A DNA stretch of 60,646 bases from Clostridiales bacterium (GTDB lineage Bacteria > Bacillota > Clostridia > Saccharofermentanales > Saccharofermentanaceae): the NCBI GenBank assembly GCA_017554745.1, contig JAFZHS010000029.1:1-60646 (forward strand). Direction: 5' to 3'. How positions within the stretch are numbered: position 1 is the stretch's first letter; the number at the start of each line of letters is the position of its first letter. The position numbers were made by a program, and so were the translations under genes. This document shows positions 42,131 through 49,277 of the stretch, in pieces. The notes beneath the pieces were generated by a model that saw nothing but the letters and a program-made list of their open reading frames with translations, was not told the DNA's origin and ran no database searches.

Positions 42131-44588
42131 TCGTTTTGAAATATATCTTTGTAAGCGCACACTGGTCACCTGTGAGCGCTACATATATATCTTCATCATC
42201 AGTCTTTATCTTGGTGACAGCCTTAAGGAAGATTCCACCGTTTTCCGTGATCACGGTGACTGTCTTTCCTTCGCGTCTTATCGTTACATGGCAGTCGAAG
42301 CCTTCCTTGTTAAGCTTTTTCCAATTATCCCAGCCGTCGAACTTTGCATTCCTGCTGATAATGACCTCATTGGACGCAAAATCCCCCGTCTCCCAGACCT
42401 CTCCGTCAATTCTTACGAGCGCAAACTCCCTGTAGTCTTCGTCGGTAACTTTTCCGTTCGAAGAAGTAAAGATACATACAAACGGGCAATGCCAAATGAG
42501 TCTTGCCGTAGGAAGGCTCTTGGCATGGAAATCTATTTCCATGGAATTCTTCAGGATCACGCCGTCCGTTGAATCTGTCCTGTAATTATCGACCTGGACA
42601 TTCGGGACATCGCCTGCTTCACCGTCGATGTATGAGACCAGCTCGGCAATACGCGGAATGTAATTCTCGGATACGACTCCTTCAGACTGCTTTATCGAGA
42701 CGACATTCAAATGGTAATTCGCACCGGTAAAGCTCAGATAACTGAATCTGGTGCTGTCGGTAAGAGCGATTATGTACTCGATCATCTTATTCTCGCCGAT
42801 GATCTTGATCTGGATATGGTCCTTCTGTCTGACAGCTTCGATCTCATATTCTCCGCAAAGGCCGGTTCTTTCGTTATGATGGGAAGTAGAAGACTTCATG
42901 TTCAATACGTTCGGCCTGATAGCTCTCGCCTCTCCCAGCTTGTACGTTCCGTCAAATCCGAGTTCGGCATATTCGGTATAAAGCAATTCTTCTGCAAGTT
43001 TTCCGGGCTCGTGGACTCTTCCGTCCAAGGCATCGAAAACTACTATCAACGGCAAACAATCTTCCTTTTTGTGCCCTTCCAGCGGTTTGATCCTTACATG
43101 CAGTTTGATCATGTGGCCCTGGAAAGCCATGACGCCTTCAGTATGGAATGCTCTTAAGCTTTCAAAACTGAATTCATCGTTACCGTTAAATTCACCGACG
43201 TCTTCTTTTTCGCGCATCTGATATTCCTGATCCTTATCGATCATATGGATCATCTGCGTTGCAAAGACCGGATCAAACTGTGACCCCATCTCTTCAATAA
43301 AGATCTGTCTTACGGTCGCCTGCGGGAGCGGATCTCTGTAGCTTCTCTTAGACGTCATCGCGTCATACGCGTCCGCTACCGCAATGATCCTTGCAAGCTC
43401 GGGAATATCGCTTCCCTTGAGCTTATCCGGATAACCTCTTCCGTCAAACCTCTCGTGGTGGTGGTTTGCACCTATGCTGAGATAAGGGAACTCAACGATA
43501 CTCGATAAAATGTTTTTTCCGATCGTCGTGTGCTCCTTTATTTTATCGTATTCTTCAGGTGTCAGCTTTCCCTTCTTGTTGATGATCTCATCCGCAACAC
43601 CGATCTTGCCGATGTCATGGAGCAGCGCCGCAAAATAGATCTCGTCGCATTCCTTCTCATCCTTACCGGCCATCTTGGCTATAGTCCTGGAATAGCTGGC
43701 AACTCTTGAAGAGTGACCGTGCGTATACTTGTCCTTAGCATCGATCGCGCTTGCCAGGGCTTCCGCGGTCTGTTCGAAAAGTCTCTTCATGCTCTGCTGT
43801 TCTGCCGTCAGATATTCGATCCTCAAGTCATTTGCGTGGGCATATGTCTCATTCATATCCTTCAAAGCAAAGAGGTAAAGCAAAAGCGCCATGGCTGCGA
43901 TCGACGTGTTGATCAGTGACAGTCCATAAAGCATTGCCTGCAATACTGAAGCAAACAGAGGGAAGAGAGAGAACAGTAGCAAAGACAAACTTATGACAGG
44001 GCTGAGTTTCTTATAATTCTGGATTATTACCGTTATCTGAAGTATCAGCATTATAGCCGGGAACAGATAGCATAAGATAAAGCCGGGGCCTCTCTGATAA
44101 GTATTGGAAGCATCGAAAGTATAATACAGACCCGTAAACTGGGATACGATCAGCATTACCGTACCGGCAAGTCCGAGAAAATTAACTACCTTAAGTCTCT
44201 TAAAGCCTTTCCCGCTGTTAGCATCTTCGTACAGATTAACGAGGTATGCGTTAAAAGCGTACAACACGCCGATATTCATCATAAAAACGAGGAAATTACT
44301 TATCCTGACGATCCAATATCCCGCTTCTGACGGATTGCCTCTATATGCATAAGCAAAGCAGTCGGCGATCATTGTGACCATCGCGCAAAGTTCGACAATT
44401 AGAAGCGCTCTGCGTCTCTTCTTTGGCAAGGACTTCATGAACAGCACGAAAACGGCAATAACACCACACATGCCTGCCAGAACAGTCATAATATTCTCTT
44501 GATGTCTGATCAAATATTCCAGCATTACGTTAAGCTTCTGTATATTCAGTCCATTTTGTCCATAAACGCCGTAAGGACGTAAGAACAT
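42123..44588 (-). CDS. Membrane HD-GYP protein with a C-terminal beta-rich domain
   Basis: The 821-residue protein has a membrane region of about seven or eight spans (about 30-265), a short coiled linker (LRIEYLTAEQQSMKRLFEQTAEAL) and an HD-GYP domain (about 285-460): SRVASYS, HDIGKIGVAD, HTTIGKNIL, NHHHERFDGRGYPD, DAYDAMTSKRSYRD. HD-GYP enzymes hydrolyse cyclic di-GMP. The last ~340 residues form an unassigned beta-rich region, the final part resembling a concanavalin-like sandwich (EFALVRIDGEVW, DCHVTIRREGKTVTVIT). The ATG at 44588 follows GAGGA; an internal ATG at 44525 is less well supported. Confidence 0.87.
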   Translation of the reverse strand: MFLRPYGVYGQNGLNIQKLNVMLEYLIRHQENIMTVLAGMCGVIAVFVLFMKSLPKKRRRALLIVELCAMVTMIADCFAYAYRGNPSEAGYWIVRISNFLVFMMNIGVLYAFNAYLVNLYEDANSGKGFKRLKVVNFLGLAGTVMLIVSQFTGLYYTFDASNTYQRGPGFILCYLFPAIMLILQITVIIQNYKKLSPVISLSLLLFSLFPLFASVLQAMLYGLSLINTSIAAMALLLYLFALKDMNETYAHANDLRIEYLTAEQQSMKRLFEQTAEALASAIDAKDKYTHGHSSRVASYSRTIAKMAGKDEKECDEIYFAALLHDIGKIGVADEIINKKGKLTPEEYDKIKEHTTIGKNILSSIVEFPYLSIGANHHHERFDGRGYPDKLKGSDIPELARIIAVADAYDAMTSKRSYRDPLPQATVRQIFIEEMGSQFDPVFATQMIHMIDKDQEYQMREKEDVGEFNGNDEFSFESLRAFHTEGVMAFQGHMIKLHVRIKPLEGHKKEDCLPLIVVFDALDGRVHEPGKLAEELLYTEYAELGFDGTYKLGEARAIRPNVLNMKSSTSHHNERTGLCGEYEIEAVRQKDHIQIKIIGENKMIEYIIALTDSTRFSYLSFTGANYHLNVVSIKQSEGVVSENYIPRIAELVSYIDGEAGDVPNVQVDNYRTDSTDGVILKNSMEIDFHAKSLPTARLIWHCPFVCIFTSSNGKVTDEDYREFALVRIDGEVWETGDFASNEVIISRNAKFDGWDNWKKLNKEGFDCHVTIRREGKTVTVITENGGIFLKAVTKIKTDDEDIYVALTGDQCALTKIYFKTND

Positions 44589-44616
44589 ACTGCGTCCTCA
44601 AGATCTTATACTTCAA

Positions 44617-44645
44617 ATTATCAACCCCTATTGATATTTGGTCAA
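44617..44645 (-). promoter_or_regulatory. Sigma-A promoter of the HD-GYP operon
   Basis: TTGACC (44640-44645) and GATAAT (44617-44622) are separated by exactly 17 bp. Transcription should begin near 44610, about 20 nt before the HD-GYP start. Confidence 0.78.
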
Positions 44646-44768
44646 GAAAATATATTAAAATACAGACAAAGGGCACACTCAATGAACTAAAAACAATGAT
44701 CGAACATTTCACTTATCAAAGGAGCCAAAGAAAAGAAAAAGGCATAAAGAGGTTCCTTCCGTTTACAT

Positions 44769-44801
44769 GTTAACCAAACGTTAACCAAAACAGTTACCAA
44801 A
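44769..44801. repeat. Triple short direct repeat GTTAACCAAA
   Basis: GTTAACCAAA is found at 44769-44778 and 44780-44789, then GTTACCAAA at 44793-44801, at 11- and 13-bp steps. It lies upstream of the HD-GYP promoter and downstream of the tRNA-Thr terminator. An operator is possible. Confidence 0.5.
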
Positions 44802-44853
44802 TGGCTGCCATTTTCGCGATTTCAGTACGTTTAATATGCTTGTGTCAAAAAGC

Positions 44854-44887
44854 AAAAAGCCCGCAAACGCAATGTTTACGGGCTTTT
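44854..44887 (-). terminator. Terminator of tRNA-Thr
   Basis: AAAAGCCCGCAAAC pairs with GTTTACGGGCTTTT (14 positions, one mismatch) with a short loop. The minus strand continues with TTTTT. It is 7 bases beyond the CCA. Confidence 0.88.
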
Positions 44888-44893
44888 CAGACT

Positions 44894-44969
44894 TGGAGCC
44901 ATTTGTGGGACTCGAACCCACGACCTGCTGATTACAAATCAGCTGCTCTACCAGCTGAGCTAAGATGGC
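44894..44969 (-). tRNA. tRNA-Thr (TGT anticodon), CCA encoded
   Basis: Acceptor strands are GCCATCT and AAATGGC, giving six pairs and one C6-A67 mismatch. The D arm GCTC/GAGC, anticodon stem GCTGA/TCAGC with loop TTTGTAA (anticodon TGT, Thr), T arm GTGGG/CCCAC with TTCGAGT loop, discriminator T and CCA are all present. The mismatch is unusual but isolated. Confidence 0.93.
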
Positions 44970-45057
44970 ATCCTTAGCACGCAAGATTATAACTAATCGT
45001 TTATTTAATGTCAAACCATAATTTTAAAAAAATGACACTTTTGCAGATTTTCGCGTT

Positions 45058-45085
45058 TTGAGCGCAAATACTATTGGGGTATAAT
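45058..45085 (+). promoter_or_regulatory. Promoter of the kinase-PRTase unit
   Basis: TATAAT (45080-45085) is a perfect -10 preceded at 16 bp by TTGAGC (45058-45063). The transcript would start near 45092, about 23 nt before the ATG at 45115. Confidence 0.68.
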
Positions 45086-45114
45086 TATCATATCAGTTCC
45101 TTTTGGGGGTATTT

Positions 45115-46086
45115 ATGGCGATTATCACTATCTCAAGGCAGAACGGAAGTCTTGGCGATGAGATTGCTGATGCCCTCGCTTCGCGCCTCGGAACTACCGT
45201 TATCTCCAGGAAATACGCGCTCGATAATTTCTTCGGAGAAATCAATCCCGGTACCTTAGACAGATTAAACGAGAGTGCTAAGTTTTTTGAGACTACTTTG
45301 CCCGGAAGCACCAGGACTTATGCTGACATCCTTGTCGAGCGCATCAGAGCCCTCGCTTCCGAATCCAGGGACAAAGACCTTATCATCCTGGGCATGGGCG
45401 GCAGCGTCCTGCTCTCAGGCTTCCCCGGAGCTCTTCATGTGCGAGTTACCGCGAGTGAGACCACAAGGCTCAATACCATTGCGCGCAAATATCACATCAC
45501 TACCGATGAAGCTTCTGAAGTATTGAATATTGCCGACCGCAAACACAAAAAATTCGTACGCACCGTTTACGGCAAAGACATCACATCGCCGGAGCAGTTC
45601 GATCTGATCCTTAATACCGACAGATTAAGCGTTGACGAGTGCGTCGATGCCATTGCTGAGCTTGCCAGAAAACACGATCTCAGAGTAAGGCTCTCCGAAT
45701 CCAATGAGAATACGGGCACCATCGACCATCAGACCCGCAACACGGCATTTAAGAATGAGACTGAAGAAGAATTCGCAAGGATCTTAAGCATGTACAATAT
45801 CGAGTGGCTTTACGAGCCTAAGACATTCCCTGTCGAATGGGATGCCGAAGGCAACGTCACAATGGCCATTTCGCCCGATTTCTATCTGCCGAGATTCAAT
45901 CTCTACTTAGAGCTCACTACGATGGACCAGCGTTATGTAACCAAGAAGAATAAGAAGATGCGCCTTGTAAGAGAGCTTTATCCCGGCACAAATATCCGCA
46001 TCGTCTATAAGAAAGACTTCAACGAACTGGTTGACCGTCTGAAGATGTTCGGCGGCCTCACCGACAAAACCCCGGAGGATACTTAA
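45115..46086 (+). CDS. Cytidylate-kinase-like domain fused to a PD-(D/E)XK-like domain
   Basis: The 323-residue protein has an N-terminal cytidylate-kinase-like P-loop domain (about 1-190): ITISRQNGSLGDEIADALASRLG replaces the usual GSGG loop, LIILGMGGSVLL and HVRVTASETTRLNTIARKYHIT follow. The C-terminal ~90 residues (about 215-305) have PDFYLPRFNLYLELTT followed by a Lys-rich helix, patterned like PD-(D/E)XK nuclease-fold domains with Asp255 and Glu266 but Thr instead of the usual Lys. The ATG at 45115 follows GGGGGT. It is followed without a gap by a phosphoribosyltransferase gene. Substrate and role are unknown. Confidence 0.7.
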   Translation: MAIITISRQNGSLGDEIADALASRLGTTVISRKYALDNFFGEINPGTLDRLNESAKFFETTLPGSTRTYADILVERIRALASESRDKDLIILGMGGSVLLSGFPGALHVRVTASETTRLNTIARKYHITTDEASEVLNIADRKHKKFVRTVYGKDITSPEQFDLILNTDRLSVDECVDAIAELARKHDLRVRLSESNENTGTIDHQTRNTAFKNETEEEFARILSMYNIEWLYEPKTFPVEWDAEGNVTMAISPDFYLPRFNLYLELTTMDQRYVTKKNKKMRLVRELYPGTNIRIVYKKDFNELVDRLKMFGGLTDKTPEDT

Positions 46087-46632
46087 TTGGCTAATCTTGA
46101 AGAAGAACTTAAGACTGAACGCATCGTATACAGCGAAGAAACCATTAAGGCCAGGGTAAAAGAACTCGGCCGTCAGATAACCGAAGATTTCAAAGGCAAA
46201 GAGCTCATCGTTATCGGAGTCATTAAAGGCTCTCTCTATTTTCTTTCTGATCTTACAAGAGCCATAGACCTTCCCATCAAGGTGGATATGGTCGGTTTTT
46301 CCAGCATTCCTGACACTACCTCCAAGACCGGCATCGTGCGCATCACCAAAGATATCGACATCGATATTACCGACAAGCATGTTCTTGTAGTCGAAGACGT
46401 AATAAGGACAGGTCTTACCACCGCTTACATTATCCAGAATCTCGAAATGAAAAAGCCCAAGGACATCACTCTTTGCTCGATGCTCTTAAATCCTGACAGG
46501 CTTTTGATGACCATACCCGTTAAATACTACGGCTTCGAGATCAATGACCAGTGGCTTGCAGGCTACGGCTTAGACCGCAATGAGGTCGGCAGGAATCTTC
46601 CCTATATCGCGCAGATCCCGAAGCAAAAATAA
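46087..46632 (+). CDS. Divergent HPRT-like phosphoribosyltransferase (second copy)
   Basis: The 181-residue protein has the type I PRTase fold: VIGVIKGSLYFLSDLTRAI, then the PRPP loop VVEDVIRTGLTTA and FEINDQWLAGYGLD near the C-terminus, close in layout to hypoxanthine PRTases. Two purine-recognition residues differ: the catalytic Asp of VEDIIDTG is Arg107, and the purine-contacting Lys of LLDKPSRR is replaced (LLNPDRLL). The intact copy in this window is at 23420-23944. Translation starts at TTG with GGAGG 8 bases upstream, directly after the kinase stop. A different base or a regulatory role is likely. Confidence 0.85.
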   Translation: MANLEEELKTERIVYSEETIKARVKELGRQITEDFKGKELIVIGVIKGSLYFLSDLTRAIDLPIKVDMVGFSSIPDTTSKTGIVRITKDIDIDITDKHVLVVEDVIRTGLTTAYIIQNLEMKKPKDITLCSMLLNPDRLLMTIPVKYYGFEINDQWLAGYGLDRNEVGRNLPYIAQIPKQK

Positions 46633-46649
46633 TCGCATTAAAATCAGTA

Positions 46650-47293
46650 CAAATGAAAGATCCCGGTGACCTGAATCACCGGGATCTTATTTTGCTCCAA
46701 CGAACCAAATTAGATTCACTTCCGAAAGATTACGCATTCACGTCTATCTCTCCTTCGTACTTCCTACCTACCAAAAGGCCCTTTCTAAACCTACCCGAGC
46801 TTTCTGTGATATCGTTACAACTAATCGATCTGCTGCAACTCTCAATCACACCGTGCAACTCATGTCTCCATTCACCGAACACAACGCTATTCGACTCAGG
46901 TCTGCTCCCTTCATCACCTTGCGGCTTTGATCTTCGCAGTTCGATAGCCCTCATCGGCTACTCGGTTTGCACGAACCGGTGTAACATCCGCCGCGGCATC
47001 GGTTCTTTCCTGTCGATGGTGACATCTCACCTACTCGCGGTTCCAATACCGAATCAACTAATTGTTACAACCTGTGGCTTGCATGTCTGAGACACCTTCA
47101 ACCACTCGCTCGTCACTCCCTTAGCTTCTAACCTTAGACTTCGTATCAACCTTCGATTGTTGTCTCCGGCTTCGTCTCTCCGGCTTCGCCACAAGCTTTT
47201 TACCACTCTGGTTCTTCCCTGCGCCTGCTCGATCTTTGCTTCGGGCGGCCTTCCTCGGATGTGGAAGTTATCGCTTCCGTATTCCTTGGAGCT
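46650..47293 (-). ncRNA. Candidate large structured non-coding RNA (~640 nt)
   Basis: No protein gene fits this stretch, but a defined RNA does. The 5' end GCTCCAA (47292-47286) pairs with TTGGAGC (46700-46694), extended by GAA/TTC after one mismatch. Inside, AAGGCC/GGCCTT (47252-47247/46780-46775), CCCGAAGC/GCTCGGG (47245-47238/46800-46794) and CTTGTGGC/GCCACAGG (47195-47188/47078-47071) are nested. Local hairpins include GGAAG/CTTCC (47263-47278), GGTGA/TCACC (47018-47031), CATCG/CGATG (46997-47018) and GTGAT/ATCAC with GTTGCA/TGTAAC inside (46806-46849). A promoter starts at the first helix and a terminator hairpin follows. The minus strand is purine-rich in loops. The class is not identified; ROOL-, GOLLD- or OLE-type should be tested. 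Confidence 0.62.
46657..46688. terminator. Hairpin shared by the PRTase gene and the large RNA
   Basis: AAGATCCCGGTGA (46657-46669) and TCACCGGGATCTT (46676-46688) form a perfect 13-bp stem with a 6-nt loop. On + it is followed by ATTTTGC; on - by TCATTTG. It lies 25 bases after the PRTase stop and just after the 3' closing helix of the minus-strand RNA. Confidence 0.8.
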
Positions 47294-47299
47294 AGCTTA

Positions 47300-47328
47300 A
47301 TCATATAGGCTGGACCGTCGCTTAGCAA
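47300..47328 (-). promoter_or_regulatory. Promoter of the large structured RNA
   Basis: TTGCTA (47323-47328) and TATGAT (47300-47305) stand 17 bp apart. The predicted start near 47293 is the first base of the closing helix of the RNA. Confidence 0.6.
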
Positions 47329-47341
47329 TATCGCAGAAGAT

Positions 47342-47399
47342 ACCAAATGAAAATCATTTGGTTGTGCAAGTTGCACAATACTTTGTACATCAAAGTGTT
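47342..47399. repeat. Three abutting palindromes upstream of the large RNA
   Basis: ACCAAATGA/TCATTTGGT (47342-47362), TTGTGCAA/TTGCACAA (47362-47378, perfect with a 1-base centre) and AATACTTTG/CAAAGTGTT (47377-47399) follow one another without gaps. On + the third is followed by GCCTTTTTATG and may act as a terminator; as a block it could be an operator array or cruciform element. Confidence 0.6.
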
Positions 47400-47467
47400 G
47401 CCTTTTTATGAACAATATCCCAAACGGCCTTAAAAATATGTGTTTTCGATTACATTAAGAGGACAAA

Positions 47468-47980
47468 TCAATGAAAGAGCGAATTGAAGAGATCGCCGAT
47501 GGAATTGATGCCTACACTGCCCAGATAGCTGATAAGGAGCATGATCAATCCGGCCATAACGACGCCGATCATGACTGCTATGGAACTCTTCTTTTTATCG
47601 AGATCGAGCATGGATGCGGCAAGCGTTCCTGTCCAGGCACCTGTGCCGGGGAGCGGGATGCCTACGAAGAGCATCAGCGCGATAAAAGGACCATAGTTGT
47701 TGGCACTTTTTGTAAGCTTCTTGCCTGCCTTCTCACCCTTATTGAGCACCCATTTGAAGAACTTGCTTCCGTGCTTTAAGTTGCTTCCCCATATAAGGAT
47801 CTTGCGGCCGAACAGATAAATGAACGGTACGGGGATCAGGTTGCCGATAACGCAGATTATCAATGTTGGAAGATAGTCGAGACCAAAGGTCAGCGTTCCG
47901 ATCGGAACAGCACCACGAAGCTCAATGATCGGGACCATTGAGATAAAGAAAACTAATATGTATTTAACGATTACCGGCAT
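47468..47980 (-). CDS. Small multidrug-export-like membrane protein (PF06695 type)
   Basis: The 170-residue protein has about four to five hydrophobic spans: a family-typical start (MPVIVKYILVFFISMVPIIE, then RGAVP), the central FIALMLFVGIPLPGTGAWTG and the C-terminal IAVMIGVVMAGLIML. Families annotated this way are poorly characterised; transport substrate is unknown. It is the last gene of the dinB-radical SAM unit or a separate unit, 57 bases after the upstream gene. Ribosome site AGGAAG. Confidence 0.85.
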   Translation of the reverse strand: MPVIVKYILVFFISMVPIIELRGAVPIGTLTFGLDYLPTLIICVIGNLIPVPFIYLFGRKILIWGSNLKHGSKFFKWVLNKGEKAGKKLTKSANNYGPFIALMLFVGIPLPGTGAWTGTLAASMLDLDKKKSSIAVMIGVVMAGLIMLLISYLGSVGINSIGDLFNSLFH

Positions 47981-48036
47981 ATGCTTCCTCCATACAAGGA
48001 AACATTATATCAAAATATCCGGTAAATAACCGAGAT

Positions 48037-48408
48037 TTAAATAACCTTATCTTTTACGAGGAAATCTCTTATCTCATCCCTCATGTGATACATCTTCTGA
48101 ACACTGTTCTCGAGGAAGTAATAGTGCATGATATATCCGATCGTAAGCCCCAGGAAAAGGCATACGAGAAGTACGCCGGCAACAATAAAATCGATCGGCA
48201 TGACAAACAGTGTAAATATCTCAAACAAAAGGAAGATGGCGAATGCCAGTGTGACCAAAAGATGGATCAACCTTTCATGCTGGAAATATGAGATCTTCTG
48301 CTCAAACTCGGCAAGTACTTCCCTGGTCTTTTCTTCCGGAGCATTCTTCATCTCTTCATCGATGTACTTGCGGACGGCATCCATTACCTGCTTAACGTAC
48401 TTTTTCAT
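48037..48408 (-). CDS. Small membrane protein with two spans, unknown function
   Basis: I do not recognise this 123-residue protein. It has a charged helical N-terminus (MKKYVKQVMDAVRKYIDEEMK, about 1-45), two membrane spans (about 50-95: LLVTLAFAIFLLFEIFTLFVMPIDFIVAG... then LVCLFLGLTIG) and a C-terminal helix. The start at 48408 overlaps the radical SAM stop as ATGA and has GGAGG 8 bases upstream. It is translationally coupled to that gene. Confidence 0.75.
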   Translation of the reverse strand: MKKYVKQVMDAVRKYIDEEMKNAPEEKTREVLAEFEQKISYFQHERLIHLLVTLAFAIFLLFEIFTLFVMPIDFIVAGVLLVCLFLGLTIGYIMHYYFLENSVQKMYHMRDEIRDFLVKDKVI

Positions 48409-49277
48409 AAGCCGAACCTCCGGTTGATATAGTTTACGACCTGCCTCTTGTTCTTTGTCCAATAAGGAGCCAGGAGGATCTTCTTCGGGCCGTCTCCCGT
48501 AAACCTGTGGACAACAGCGTCTTCAGGCAAAAGCTTAACCGCTTCTTCTACAATATCAAAATACTCTTCCATCTCAAGTATCTCAACTTTGTTTTCTCTC
48601 CAGAGTTTTTCAAGCACGGTGTTTTCCAACACATAGAGACACGTGAATTTATAGCCGTCACTTCCCGCGTTAACGCACGTTCTGACGGTATCCATCATCA
48701 TGTCCTTTGTCTCGCCCGGAAGCCCGAAAATTATATGCGTGATAACATTCGCGCCGATTGCTTTTAACGCCTTCACAGCTTCAAGATATTCGTCGGTTTT
48801 ATAGCAACGGTTAATGTATTCAGCCGTCTCGTCGCTCGAAGTCTGAAGACCGAGCTCAACGAACAAAGGCATCTTCTCCGCCTGCCGACCGAGCACTTCA
48901 AGTATCTCAGGGCCCAGACAATCGGGCCTGGTCGCCACCGACACCGCTTCTATTCCTTCACATGAAGATGCTTCCGAGAGGATATTTTCAAGATAATCGG
49001 GGCTGCAGTAAGTGCTCGTAAAGCTCTGAAAATATGCGATGTATCCGGCATCTTTTCCGGCCTTATCCTTAACCTGGCCTATTGCCTTTCTGATCTGTTC
49101 CGTTACCGAATTTCCGCCGCGCGCGGCAAACTCACCCGAGCCTCCTTCGGAGCAGAAAATGCATCCGCCCGTACCCTTGCTGCCGTCCCTGTTGGGACAG
49201 GACACATTGACGGCTATCGATGCCTTATACATCTTGTGTCCGAATGTATCACGGAAATATCTGTTGGCTGTGATCAT
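48405..49277 (-). CDS. Radical SAM protein, TIGR01212/YhcC family
   Basis: The 290-residue protein has the radical SAM cluster motif near the N-terminus (CPNRDGSKGTGGCIFC, Cys at positions typical of this family), then AYFQSFTSTYCSPDYLE, VATRPDCL and THIIFGLPGETKDMM. The YhcC/YtqA group is presumed to act on small molecules or tRNA; the precise substrate is not settled. The 4-bp overlap with dinB upstream and the ATGA overlap downstream make a tight operon. Confidence 0.9.
   Translation of the reverse strand: MITANRYFRDTFGHKMYKASIAVNVSCPNRDGSKGTGGCIFCSEGGSGEFAARGGNSVTEQIRKAIGQVKDKAGKDAGYIAYFQSFTSTYCSPDYLENILSEASSCEGIEAVSVATRPDCLGPEILEVLGRQAEKMPLFVELGLQTSSDETAEYINRCYKTDEYLEAVKALKAIGANVITHIIFGLPGETKDMMMDTVRTCVNAGSDGYKFTCLYVLENTVLEKLWRENKVEILEMEEYFDIVEEAVKLLPEDAVVHRFTGDGPKKILLAPYWTKNKRQVVNYINRRFGL

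Larger units (their letters stand above)
44589..44853. other. Intergenic region between the HD-GYP gene and the tRNA-Thr terminator
   Basis: No gene is seen in this 265-bp stretch. It holds the HD-GYP promoter at 44617-44645 and the direct-repeat block at 44769-44801, listed separately. Confidence 0.5.

Noticed and set aside
46653..47090. 145-codon + strand open frame in the gene desert
   Set aside because: It starts inside the terminator hairpin, has no ribosome site, and its composition (Ser/Leu/Pro/Thr-rich, no domain pattern) looks like translated structured RNA.
46650..47293. RNase P RNA, tmRNA, 6S RNA or group II intron as the identity of the large RNA
   Set aside because: The GAGGAAAGUCC-type core of RNase P, a tRNA-like 3' end with tag frame, and a domain V-like hairpin were all looked for and not found.
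47200..47415. 71-codon minus-strand open frame (ends RRREEPEW) and a 74-codon one at 46730-46954
   Set aside because: Both overlap the nested helices of the candidate RNA, lack ribosome sites, and are separated by several stops; better explained as chance frames in the RNA.
44894..47467. Defence island built on the kinase/nuclease-fold protein
   Set aside because: No other defence-type gene is adjacent, and the nuclease-fold assignment is itself unproven; kept only as a hypothesis for the two-gene unit.
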